A DNA stretch of 19,259 nt. Source: Clostridia bacterium. Lineage in GTDB: Bacteria; Bacillota_A; Clostridia; Oscillospirales; QAKW01. The notes below the pieces were generated by a model. The model was not told where the DNA came from, did not search any database, and saw nothing but the letters and a program-made list of their open reading frames with translations. Shown here one piece after another: positions 1 to 7,009 of this stretch. Location: positions 1 to 19,259 of the forward strand of contig JAFQKO010000069.1 of NCBI GenBank assembly GCA_017396865.1. Direction: 5' to 3'. Both the position numbers and the translations under genes were made by a program. Numbering within the stretch: the first letter of the stretch is position 1; each line of letters opens with the position of its first letter.

Positions 1-12
1 ATCCGTTTTTTA

Positions 13-88
13 TGGTTGCGGAGGGAGGACTTGAACCTCCGGCCTTCGGGTTATGAGCCCGACGAGCTACCAACTGCTCCACCCCGCG
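13..88 (-). tRNA. Initiator tRNA-Met (fMet, anticodon CAT)
   Basis: Read on the minus strand, the sequence folds as a 76-base tRNA with an encoded CCA end (complement of 13-15) and anticodon CAT (complement of 53-55). Two marks make it the initiator rather than an elongator: position 1 is C opposite A72, an unpaired acceptor end needed for formylation and initiation, and the anticodon stem carries three consecutive G-C pairs (GGG/CCC) next to the loop. The 5' end CGCGGGG and 3' end CAACCA match those of E. coli tRNA-fMet. No other tRNA is seen nearby. Confidence 0.96.
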
Positions 89-184
89 ATATCTATTGTG
101 CCTATATAGTATAGCAAGGAAGGACTGATTTGTCAACCCCTTTTTTGAATAAAAATAAAATAAGAAAGAATTGCTTAAAAGCGA

Positions 185-212
185 TTGCTTTTTTAAATCA
201 GGATGATATAAT
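185..212 (+). promoter_or_regulatory. Promoter of the hydrolase-MATE operon
   Basis: A -35 box TTGCTT (185-190) and a perfect -10 box TATAAT (207-212) are separated by 16 bases, in an AT-rich stretch between the tRNA gene and the first operon. Transcription would start near 219. Nothing else is evident in 89-241. Confidence 0.7.
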
Positions 213-255
213 GAAGGCATAAATATTATATGCTTATATAAGGGGGAGTATGCCG

Positions 256-903
256 ATGGAATTGAAAAATTTTAACGGTTTGAATTATTGGGTCTACACG
301 CCCGAAAAGGCGGGGGAGGGCAAGCCCCTCGTTGTCTTTTTGCATGGCTCAGGTGAGCGCGGCGGTGATCCCGAGAAGGTATTTAAGATCTCCCTGCCCA
401 AGTGGCTGCGGGATGGGCGCTGGGCGCCCGATGCCTACGTCATGGTCCCCCAATGTCCGGAGGGCTTTGATTGGAATTCGCAGGTTGAGCGGCTGAAATC
501 GGTGATCGACCATGAGACGGAATTCCTGAAGAGCGATAAAGGGCGCATCAGCATTACCGGCCTTTCGATGGGTGGTTTTGGCACCTGGTCGATGGGAATT
601 CACTACCCCAACTTTTTCAGCGCCATGGCGCCGATCTGCGGCGGCGGGCTTTCCTGGCGGTGCGGCAACCTGAAGGAGATGCCCCTCTGGGCCTTCCACG
701 GCGAGCTGGATCCCACCGTTCCTCTGCGCAACTCGGTGGAAATGGTGGATGCGGTCAACAAGGCGGGCGGCAAGGCTCGGCTGACCATCATGCACACCCA
801 AGCCCACGGTTGCTGGGATGAAGCCTATGGCGATTCCAACGTTTTGGATTGGCTGATCGCGCAGGAACGAACGGACTTTAAGGAGCCGGAAAACAAACAA
901 TGA
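256..903 (+). CDS. Alpha/beta hydrolase, PHB-depolymerase/esterase-like
   Basis: A 215-residue alpha/beta hydrolase, probably a cytoplasmic carboxylesterase; no signal peptide is visible. Residue numbers here are from the ATG at 256. The oxyanion region HGSGERG is at 30-36, the nucleophile elbow GLSMGG has Ser104, the acid is Asp152 in GELDPTVP, and the base is His184 in AHGCW, so the triad is complete. The motif order matches the short esterase/PHB-depolymerase-like family seen in Clostridia. An ATG at 250 is also in frame, but the GGGGGAG ribosome site (242-248) ends one base before it; the ATG at 256 has a normal 7-base gap and is preferred. The stop codon overlaps the MATE start as ATGA, so the two are translationally coupled. 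The substrate cannot be read from sequence. Confidence 0.88.
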   Translation: MELKNFNGLNYWVYTPEKAGEGKPLVVFLHGSGERGGDPEKVFKISLPKWLRDGRWAPDAYVMVPQCPEGFDWNSQVERLKSVIDHETEFLKSDKGRISITGLSMGGFGTWSMGIHYPNFFSAMAPICGGGLSWRCGNLKEMPLWAFHGELDPTVPLRNSVEMVDAVNKAGGKARLTIMHTQAHGCWDEAYGDSNVLDWLIAQERTDFKEPENKQ

Positions 904-2264
904 AACTAACTAAAATCGGCACAAAGGAAATGTGCCAAGGGCCGCTGTTGCGGTCGCTGATCGCCTATACGGTACCGATCATCCTGACCGGTGTTTTGCA
1001 GCTTTTGTTTAACGCAGCCGACCTGATCGTGGTCGGGCGCTTTGCCGACAGCAATTCGGTGGGCGCGGTCGGTGCAACCGGCTCGCTGACCAACCTGATC
1101 GTGAACCTTTTTATGGGTCTTTCGGTCGGCGCGGGCGTTGTGGTGGCGCAGGGCATGGGGGCGCGAGATAATCGCAAGGTACACCAAACGGTTCACACTG
1201 CCATTCCGTTGGCGCTCATCAGCGGTGCAGCTTTGACGGTGATCGGCATTATCTTTTCGAACCCCCTTTTGATACTGATGGATACACCGCCGGAGATCCT
1301 CTCGTTGGCGGCGGTCTATATGCGCATTTATTTCGGGGGCATGATCTTCAATCTGTTGCTGAACTTTGCCGCCTCCATTTTGCGGGCGGCGGGCGATTCC
1401 ATGACCCCGATGATCGCGTTGGTTACGGCGGGCGTGGTCAACGTTCTGTTAAATCTGTTCTTTGTTATCGTCTTGCATATGGACGTTGCGGGTGTTGCGC
1501 TGGCAACGGCGATTTCCCAGGCTGTGGCATCCGCCATGATGATCATTGCGCTGATGCGCCGCAAGGACGCCTGCCGCTTTGATTGGCGCAAGATGGGCAT
1601 CCACCGTATTCCGCTGAAGCGGATTTTGGCGATTGGCTTGCCCACGGGCATCCAGAGCAGTATGTTTTCCATCTCCAACGTGCTGATCCAATCCTCCATC
1701 AACAGCTTTGGTCCCCAAGCGGTGGCGGGCAATGCAGCCGCCTCCAATCTGGAGGGCTTCGTGTATACCACCATGCATTCGGTCAATCAGGCGGTGCTGA
1801 ACTTCTCGGGTCAGAATGCGGGCGCAGGCAATTATTCGCGTATCCGCAAGGTCTATTGGAACGGCTGCCTGATGACGGTGATCGGCGGCGGTGTTTTGGG
1901 TGTTCTGCTCTATCTGCTTGGCGAGCCGCTGCTTTCGATCTATATCTCCGATTCTCCCGATTCCATCGCCTTTGGCTTGACCCGTTTGCAATATGTCGGG
2001 TTGCCCTATTTCCTGTGCGGCCTGATGGAGGTTGCGCAGGGTGCGGTGCGCGGAATGGGCATCTCCTTCTCGCCGATGATCATTTCGCTGATCGGTGTTT
2101 GCGGACTGCGGGTCGTTTGGATCTATACGGTCTTTGAGGCATATCGCTCCCTCGATACTCTCTTTGCTTCGTACATGGTTTCCTGGCTGCTGGTTACGGT
2201 GGCCGTCTCGGTGATCTTCTTTGTCGCCGTGCGAAAACGGGAGCGACTACATAAAATTTCATAA
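900..2264 (+). CDS. MATE family efflux transporter
   Basis: A 454-residue, very hydrophobic protein with about 12 membrane segments in two similar halves. The first half opens with a stretch typical of MATE proteins (residues about 12-75: the segment around VPIILTGVLQLLFNAADLIV, then a Gly/Ala-rich second helix); the second half restarts near residue 235 around LAIGLPTGIQSSMFS. The length is normal for the family. MATE pumps export cationic drugs or metabolites using a Na+ or H+ gradient; substrate and ion are not known here. It is coupled to the upstream hydrolase by a 4-base overlap, which suggests the two act on related compounds, but that is inference. Its stop codon lies at the edge of the shared terminator. 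Confidence 0.93.
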   Translation: MKLTKIGTKEMCQGPLLRSLIAYTVPIILTGVLQLLFNAADLIVVGRFADSNSVGAVGATGSLTNLIVNLFMGLSVGAGVVVAQGMGARDNRKVHQTVHTAIPLALISGAALTVIGIIFSNPLLILMDTPPEILSLAAVYMRIYFGGMIFNLLLNFAASILRAAGDSMTPMIALVTAGVVNVLLNLFFVIVLHMDVAGVALATAISQAVASAMMIIALMRRKDACRFDWRKMGIHRIPLKRILAIGLPTGIQSSMFSISNVLIQSSINSFGPQAVAGNAAASNLEGFVYTTMHSVNQAVLNFSGQNAGAGNYSRIRKVYWNGCLMTVIGGGVLGVLLYLLGEPLLSIYISDSPDSIAFGLTRLQYVGLPYFLCGLMEVAQGAVRGMGISFSPMIISLIGVCGLRVVWIYTVFEAYRSLDTLFASYMVSWLLVTVAVSVIFFVAVRKRERLHKIS

Positions 2265-2300
2265 AAAATACGGACAGTTTTCAAACTGTCCGTATTTTTT
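2263..2300. terminator. Bidirectional intrinsic terminator, MATE / dut
   Basis: Two 18-base arms (2263-2280 and 2283-2300) are perfectly complementary. The GC-rich core TACGGACAG is flanked by A runs on the left and T runs on the right, so it gives a hairpin plus U tract on both strands. It overlaps the stop codon of the MATE gene (2262-2264) and the stop codon of dut (2299-2301). Confidence 0.92.
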
Positions 2301-2730
2301 ATTTTGTTCCGGTAGAACCGAAGCCGCCGCTGCTGCGGTCGGTTTCCGAGAGCTCTTCGGTTTCAATAAACTCCGCCTGCGGGCAGGGGAGCAATACGAA
2401 TTGGGCGATGCGTTCGCCCTTTTCGATTTTTTGGGGCTCTTGGCTTTGGTTATAAAGGGCAACCATCAGCTCACCCCGATAGTCGGAATCGATGACGCCG
2501 ACCTTATTGGCGGGTGCCAACCCCCGCTTGGAGGCCAGCCCGCTGCGGGCAAAGATAAAGCCGCCGTAGCCTTGGGGGATAGCCATTGCCAGCCCCGTAT
2601 GGAGCAGCTTGGTCTCGCCGGGCAGTAGGGTTGCTTCCTCTAAGGTGCAAAGGTCTGCGCCTGCCGCATCGGCAGAGGCATAGCGGGGCAGGATCGCTTC
2701 GGGATTCAGTTTAACGATTTCAATTTTCAT
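2299..2730 (-). CDS. dut: dUTP diphosphatase (dUTPase)
   Basis: A 143-residue trimeric-type dUTPase, which hydrolyses dUTP to dUMP and pyrophosphate, keeping uracil out of DNA and supplying dUMP for dTMP synthesis. All five family motifs are visible in order: ADAAGADL near the N-terminus, ARSGLASKRG, GVIDSDYRGE (catalytic Asp and Tyr), ERIAQFVLLP, and the Gly-rich C-terminal arm RSSGGFGSTG that closes over the substrate. The ribosome site AAGGAT lies in the stop region of the upstream wall-amidase gene, with 12 bases between the genes, so it is the last gene of the leftward operon. Confidence 0.97.
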   Translation of the reverse strand: MKIEIVKLNPEAILPRYASADAAGADLCTLEEATLLPGETKLLHTGLAMAIPQGYGGFIFARSGLASKRGLAPANKVGVIDSDYRGELMVALYNQSQEPQKIEKGERIAQFVLLPCPQAEFIETEELSETDRSSGGFGSTGTK

Positions 2731-2742
2731 GCCGTTTCATCC

Positions 2743-4197
2743 TTATAAATAGTTTTCACAGTAGTCGATGATGCCGTTGGCGATCGCCTGCGCCATCGGA
2801 TCGATGTTGGCGATGATCCAAAGGGCTTTTTCCTTGATGTCGTGGAATTCCACCTCGATGTATGCCATCGGCATGGTGGGGGTTTTGATCTCTTCAAAGG
2901 GCTTACCGTTAGGCATCAGCGAGAGGTAGTCTTCCTTCAGGTTGTTTTTGTTCAGCGGCGTGTTGGTCAGCACCGAGAGGTAATCAAAGATGGATTTGGA
3001 AAGCTCATAGGAGCCTTCAATGGCGCCGTTGTAGAACATTCTTGTGCCGACGCCGCCACCCGCATTGGAGTGGATCGGAATGTAGAGGTCAGCCCCCATT
3101 TCGTTGCCCTCCACCGTACGCTCATAGATCGTTTTGTTGCGATCGGCGATGTGAACGGTATAGCCTTGTGCTTCCAAAAGGGGCTTGAGCGCTTCGGCGA
3201 TGCGATACATCTGATCCCCTTCATTGGTACCGCCCGCCGCATAGGAATTGGCAAATTGACGGGAGGGGGAGAGATAGATCAGGGTACCCTTTGCGGGCGG
3301 CGTCCATTGGTAGCCGTCCAAAAAGAGGCGGTAGAAGATGGCGGAGGTTTCGGCGCGGGTAATGGGGGAGAGCGGGGCGATGGTACCGTCCGGATTGCCG
3401 GTGATCAGGTCGCCCAGCGCCAGTGCCATGGCGGCCTTGGCATAGTCGGAAACCTTATTGAAGTCGGTGGCCCGAACGCCGCTGGCGGCAACGGTTTTGG
3501 CTACGTTGACCTCGGCCAGCTCCTGCTCGGTGTAGCGGATGCGCATCAGCATCAGCACCGCATCCTGGCGGGTGATGGGGGTGGAGGGCGCAAAGGCTCC
3601 GTCGCCTACGCCCTTGATAACCCCGGCCTTGCGGCAGGCCTCGATTGCGGTGAGGCCCCAAAATTCAGCGGGAACGTCGGTGAAGGGCTCCGAATGAATG
3701 CGGTCGGTCATCACGGTGGGGTCGCTCTGCCATGCCCGATGGATCAGCGTTGCCATCTCGGCACGGGTGATGGGGGCGTTTGGGTTCAGCTTATGGTTCT
3801 CGTCCCCTCGGAAAAAGCCCGCTTTCATGGTGGAGGCAAAGCTTTTATACGCCCAATGCTCGCGGGTGATATCCCGCATGGCGGTGATGGGCTCCTCGGC
3901 ACTTAGAACAACCACGTGGAAATACTCTTTGCATGCGCCCATGGTAACGGTAACGGTTTTAACCCCCGGCTCGGAGGTATCCAGCCCGCTGCAATTCAGG
4001 GCGGAAAGCTCGAAGGTGATTTCGGTTTGCGCAGTATAAATGCCGCGCCCGCCGCTGTAGTCCGCCTTCTCGCCAACGGTGTAGACAGTCTTGGTGGGCG
4101 GTGTAATCTCCAGCGAATAGGTAATGTCCGCCGCCGCCGAGAAGGGCAGCGTAAGCAGCAAAATTAAAATTAAAAGGATGGCAGTAATTTTTTTCAT
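2743..4197 (-). CDS. Secreted SLH-domain cell-wall amidase (Amidase_3-like)
   Basis: A 484-residue exported protein. Residues 1-23 are a signal peptide (MKK, long Leu/Ile core, AAA cleavage region). Residues about 24-100 form a small beta domain, Ig-like by appearance. Three SLH repeats follow at about 106-152, 169-216 and 244-290; the first and third carry the wall-polymer-binding ITRAE motif, while the second has ITRQD. The C-terminal domain (305-484) resembles zinc N-acetylmuramoyl-L-alanine amidases: Glu326 in TNEGDQM and His376 in YIPIHSNAG are probable zinc ligands and EVE (448-450) may supply the catalytic Glu. The usual first zinc His is not seen; the corresponding segment reads LSPSRQ. 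An upstream in-frame start would add 74 Arg-rich residues overlapping the kinase gene, so the ATG at 4197 before the signal peptide is chosen; its ribosome site is weak. The likely role is wall remodelling while anchored to the wall. Confidence 0.87.
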   Translation of the reverse strand: MKKITAILLILILLLTLPFSAAADITYSLEITPPTKTVYTVGEKADYSGGRGIYTAQTEITFELSALNCSGLDTSEPGVKTVTVTMGACKEYFHVVVLSAEEPITAMRDITREHWAYKSFASTMKAGFFRGDENHKLNPNAPITRAEMATLIHRAWQSDPTVMTDRIHSEPFTDVPAEFWGLTAIEACRKAGVIKGVGDGAFAPSTPITRQDAVLMLMRIRYTEQELAEVNVAKTVAASGVRATDFNKVSDYAKAAMALALGDLITGNPDGTIAPLSPITRAETSAIFYRLFLDGYQWTPPAKGTLIYLSPSRQFANSYAAGGTNEGDQMYRIAEALKPLLEAQGYTVHIADRNKTIYERTVEGNEMGADLYIPIHSNAGGGVGTRMFYNGAIEGSYELSKSIFDYLSVLTNTPLNKNNLKEDYLSLMPNGKPFEEIKTPTMPMAYIEVEFHDIKEKALWIIANIDPMAQAIANGIIDYCENYL

Positions 4198-4220
4198 GGT
4201 TTCGCTTCTTTCTTGTAAAT

Positions 4221-5114
4221 TTACATTTTGATGGGCAAGGCGGCGGGCAAAACGGAGAATTCGCAGCGATCCACGTTGGAGATCTCGCCGTCGACGTTCA
4301 CCCGCAGGCTTTTGGTGGGATCGGCGGGCCGCAACGTAACCGTATTCACCTGTTGATGCACCACCGTGTGCTTGAATTTGAGGATTTTTCCGCGCAGCAG
4401 CCCGGGGATGTAGCTGCACATCCGCGGCCGTGAGCAGGCACGCATCGCCAGCAGCTGCAGCTTTCCGTCGGCGGGATCGGCCTCGGGACTGATGGGAATG
4501 CCGCCGCCGATGAACTTCCCGTTGGCAACCGATACCACCAGGCAGTCCTCATTGAAGATCTCTTCGCCGTCGGCCTCGATGACCATTGGGGCGGAGTGAT
4601 ATTTAAAGATGGTGCAGAGCACGCCCCAAAGGTAAGGGAGCAGGCCGCGTACCCGTTTTTTGGCCTTTTCCGCATAGTCCAGCACCATAACGTCGAAGCC
4701 CGCACCGCATTCGTTCACAAAAAGATCGCCGTTGAACTTGCCAACGTCGATACGGCGAACGGGGGCGTTCATGATGTGCTCCAGCGCGGCGATGGGCTCT
4801 GCGGGAACCTTGAGGGATTTGAGGAAATCATTGCCTGTTCCTGCAGGGATGGAGGCAACCGGCATCTCACCGCCGACCGTACCCTGAACAATCTCCAAGA
4901 AGGTGCCGTCGCCGCCGATGGAAATCAGCAGATCCTGTTCCTCGGCGTTATAGGCAGAGGAGATCTCGCGGGCGATCTCTTTGGCATCGCCCGGTGCGGA
5001 GGTGACCCGCACGCAGAAGGGAAGGTTATGCTCCTTCAACCAATTCGATACAGAAATTACGACCTTTTTCGACCGACCGTTCCCGGCGGCGGGATTCACC
5101 AAAAGTGTAATCAT
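4221..5114 (-). CDS. Diacylglycerol kinase-family lipid kinase (DagK/YegS)
   Basis: A 297-residue protein of the DAGK catalytic family, which phosphorylates a lipid hydroxyl with ATP at the inner face of the membrane. N-terminal VNPAAGNGRSKK binds nucleotide; the signature GGDGTFLE is at 67-74 and PAGTGNDF at 90-97. The C-terminal beta domain includes NGKFIGGG and ends near VDGEI. Length is normal for DagK, which recycles diacylglycerol released during lipoteichoic acid synthesis, but family members differ in substrate. A GTG six bases upstream is also in frame; the ATG at 5114 sits 9 bases from GGAGGA and is preferred. It is first in the operon with the SLH amidase (23 bases between) and dut, under its own strong promoter. 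Confidence 0.93.
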   Translation of the reverse strand: MITLLVNPAAGNGRSKKVVISVSNWLKEHNLPFCVRVTSAPGDAKEIAREISSAYNAEEQDLLISIGGDGTFLEIVQGTVGGEMPVASIPAGTGNDFLKSLKVPAEPIAALEHIMNAPVRRIDVGKFNGDLFVNECGAGFDVMVLDYAEKAKKRVRGLLPYLWGVLCTIFKYHSAPMVIEADGEEIFNEDCLVVSVANGKFIGGGIPISPEADPADGKLQLLAMRACSRPRMCSYIPGLLRGKILKFKHTVVHQQVNTVTLRPADPTKSLRVNVDGEISNVDRCEFSVLPAALPIKM

Positions 5115-5154
5115 TTGCACATTTCCTCCAAAATCCCCTATTTTTCTACATTAA

Positions 5155-5183
5155 AGTATACCAAAAGCGAGGGGTAAATGCAA
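5155..5183 (-). promoter_or_regulatory. Promoter of the dagK-amidase-dut operon
   Basis: On the minus strand a -35 TTGCAT (complement of 5178-5183), a 17-base spacer and a -10 TATACT (complement of 5155-5160) stand 40 bases before the dagK start. It is back-to-back with the phage cluster promoter. Confidence 0.82.
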
Positions 5184-5192
5184 GAGGGAAAT

Positions 5193-5227
5193 GTGTTCGC
5201 CGGTGTTCGCCTCAAAATCCGTATAAT
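5193..5227 (+). promoter_or_regulatory. Promoter of the phage cluster with tandem repeat (putative activator site)
   Basis: A perfect -10 TATAAT (5222-5227) lies 24 bases before the first phage gene, but no good -35 box sits 16-18 bases upstream. In its place the 9-base word GTGTTCGCC occurs twice (5193-5201 and 5203-5211) at a 10 bp period, which puts both copies on one face of the helix. A good -10, a poor -35 and a direct repeat are what an activator-dependent late promoter would look like. The binding protein is unknown; the sigma-like protein at 16111-16458 is a candidate. Confidence 0.6.
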
Positions 5228-5251
5228 GGGTGTCGGGAGGTGAAAAAAGGC

Positions 5252-5509
5252 ATGAATTTCACGGAAGAATTGACCAAAGCGATCGGCTTGGCGGCGCGGA
5301 TGACCCGCCCCGAGCTGGAAGAAGCTGCAGAAAACAGCGAGCATCGCACCATCGCAGAGCTGACCGCCCTTTCTCTGGCGAGAAGAGCGGCGGAGGGCGG
5401 CATGGATGCCATCAAGCTGATTCGGGAGCTTGCGAAGGGTACGGAGCAAACAGAAGCTGTGCCGCGGGTGGAGGTCAGCGTGATCCCGCCGACCAACGAG
5501 GATGGCTGA
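5252..5509 (+). CDS. Small terminase subunit candidate
   Basis: An 85-residue, mostly helical, charged protein (MNFTEELTKAIGLAARMTRP...) that I do not recognise by motif. Its place directly before the large terminase, with an 8-base overlap, suggests the small subunit that recognises DNA for packaging. At 85 residues it is shorter than typical small terminases, and no clear helix-turn-helix is visible, so it could also be a truncated or replaced subunit. A GTG at 5240 is in frame but lies inside the ribosome site (GGGAGGTG, 5235-5242); the ATG at 5252 has a 9-base gap and is preferred. First gene of the phage operon. Confidence 0.6.
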   Translation: MNFTEELTKAIGLAARMTRPELEEAAENSEHRTIAELTALSLARRAAEGGMDAIKLIRELAKGTEQTEAVPRVEVSVIPPTNEDG

Positions 5510-6818
5510 TCTTTCTTTAAAGGTTACGCCGCTGCAGTATCGTTTTATGACGGCAGGAGAGGATGAGATCCTCTTCGGCGGTGCGGCAGGCGGCGGCAAG
5601 AGCTTCGGTCAGCTTGCCGATGCGTTGGTGTATGCACTGAAATATCCGGGCTCCCGCCAGCTTTTGCTGCGGCGTACCCTGCCTGAGCTGGAAAACTCGC
5701 TGGTTCGCTCGGCGCTGGCTCTTTTTCCGTCGCGGCTGTATCACTATATTTCTTCCCGCCATACGGGGGTGTTCCTCAACGGCTCGATTTTGGATTTCGG
5801 CTACTGCGACAGCGAGCGGGACGTTTACCGCTATCAATCGATGGAATACGACGTCATCCGCTTCGACGAGCTGACCCATTTCACCGAATCGATGTACCTT
5901 TATCTGATGTCCCGCCTGCGCGGGGCTACCCCCTTTCCGCGGCAGATGAAAAGTACAACCAACCCCGGAGGAGTCGGTCACGATTGGGTTAAGCGCCGCT
6001 TCATCGATCCCGCACCGCCCGATACTCCCATTGAGGATGCGTTCGGTTCCCGTCGATTTATCCCTGCTATGGTGCAGGATAATCGGTTTCTGATGGAGAA
6101 CGATCCGCAGTATATCAAGCGCTTGCAGCGCCTGCCTGAGCAGGAGCGCAGGGCACTGCTGGAGGGTGATTGGGATCTTTGTGCAGGGCGGTTCTTCTCC
6201 GCTTGGAGCCGTTCTGACCACGTGTGCGAGCCCTTTGCGATCCCCGCCCATTGGCGGCGATATTTTGCCATGGACTACGGCTTGGATATGCTGGCAGGTC
6301 TCTTTATTGCAGAGGATGAGCAGGGCTTTTTCTACGTTACGCAGGAGGTGTATGAATCGGGGCTGATCGTTTCCCGTGCGGCAGAAAGGATCCGATCGGC
6401 CGCAGATCTGCGCTGCCCTTGCTATGCTCCGCCCGATCTTTGGAGCAGGCAAAAGGACAGCGGACGCGCCATCGCCGATCTCTTTCGGGAAAACGGTCTG
6501 CCGCTCACACGCGTCAGCCCCGCCCGAACGGCGGGCTGGGCGATCCTGCAGGAATGGCTGTTGCCTCGCCCTGATCGGGACGGCACGCTGCGGCCGCGGC
6601 TGCGGGTGTTCTCCACCTGCCGAAATCTGATCCGCTGCCTGCCGATGCTGGAATGGGACCCCGCCAATCCGGGCGATTGCCGAACCGAACCCCATGAACT
6701 GACCCACGCACCCGATGCGCTGCGCTATTTTGCGATGGGTCATCCGGGCAATGCGCGGCGCAAACCTCATAATGCGCCCAATCCCTTGGGCGGAAACAGA
6801 AAGGAATTGATACTATGA
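5502..6818 (+). CDS. Phage terminase large subunit (TerL)
   Basis: A 438-residue DNA-packaging motor. The ATPase half has Walker A GGAAGGGKS (26-34), Walker B DVIRFDEL (117-124, with the Asp-Glu pair at 122-123) and coupling motif STTNPGG (151-157). The RNase H-like nuclease half begins at FAMDYGLD (Asp258 the first metal ligand) and ends with HAPDALRYF (Asp405), the usual last acidic site. All catalytic elements expected of TerL are present, so it looks functional. TerL docks on the portal, translocates DNA into the procapsid and cuts it. It overlaps the gene before it by 8 bases and the next by 4 (ATGA). It is near the short end of the family's usual length. Confidence 0.96.
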   Translation: MADLSLKVTPLQYRFMTAGEDEILFGGAAGGGKSFGQLADALVYALKYPGSRQLLLRRTLPELENSLVRSALALFPSRLYHYISSRHTGVFLNGSILDFGYCDSERDVYRYQSMEYDVIRFDELTHFTESMYLYLMSRLRGATPFPRQMKSTTNPGGVGHDWVKRRFIDPAPPDTPIEDAFGSRRFIPAMVQDNRFLMENDPQYIKRLQRLPEQERRALLEGDWDLCAGRFFSAWSRSDHVCEPFAIPAHWRRYFAMDYGLDMLAGLFIAEDEQGFFYVTQEVYESGLIVSRAAERIRSAADLRCPCYAPPDLWSRQKDSGRAIADLFRENGLPLTRVSPARTAGWAILQEWLLPRPDRDGTLRPRLRVFSTCRNLIRCLPMLEWDPANPGDCRTEPHELTHAPDALRYFAMGHPGNARRKPHNAPNPLGGNRKELIL

Positions 6819-7009
6819 CACTTTGGATTACACTCTCGATCCTCTGGACGGTGCTGACCGCCGCCGCTTATCGGTTGGGAATGGCCGATGGACTGTCCGC
6901 TGCCCGGCGCGGTCGGCTGGCGGGCGGAAAAGAGCCGAAGTCCGAGGCGCTTTTGAACCGAATTGAGGCCTACGACGGCAGAAAGGAGTCCTATGCAAAA
7001 CACAAGTGA
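6815..7009 (+). CDS. Small membrane protein between TerL and portal, unknown
   Basis: A 64-residue protein. Residues 2-19 (TLWITLSILWTVLTAAAY) form one membrane segment; the rest is basic and hydrophilic, giving a single-pass topology. Its start overlaps the TerL stop as ATGA and its end overlaps the portal start by 17 bases, so it is coupled on both sides and probably expressed. I do not recognise a family. A membrane protein is an unusual neighbour for packaging genes; it may tether packaging or assembly to the membrane, or have an early lysis role, but nothing in the sequence decides this. Confidence 0.7.
   Translation: MTLWITLSILWTVLTAAAYRLGMADGLSAARRGRLAGGKEPKSEALLNRIEAYDGRKESYAKHK

Noticed and set aside
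2842..3906. Plus-strand open frame opposite the SLH amidase
   Set aside because: Gly/Val/His-rich shadow frame; the minus strand has signal peptide, SLH and amidase features that account for the region.
4198..4419. N-terminal 74-residue extension of the SLH amidase
   Set aside because: It overlaps the kinase gene, is Arg-rich and would bury the signal peptide inside the protein.
5193..5211. SOS (LexA) box upstream of the phage operon
   Set aside because: The Gram-positive LexA site is an inverted CGAAC-N4-GTTCG; here GTTCG is repeated in the same direction, so it is not a LexA box.
5121..5251. Phage attachment site next to the block
   Set aside because: No direct repeat shared with 15075-15120 or 16459-16500 could be found by eye, and no tRNA or integrase is at either end. 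A computed repeat search would be needed to exclude a short core.
5517..6770. Long minus-strand open frame opposite the large terminase
   Set aside because: It is a shadow of the biased codons of terL; the protein is Arg/Pro/His-rich, has no recognisable domain and no ribosome site. The same holds for 6828-8246, 9135-9959, 13134-13859 and 14439-15110 on the minus strand.
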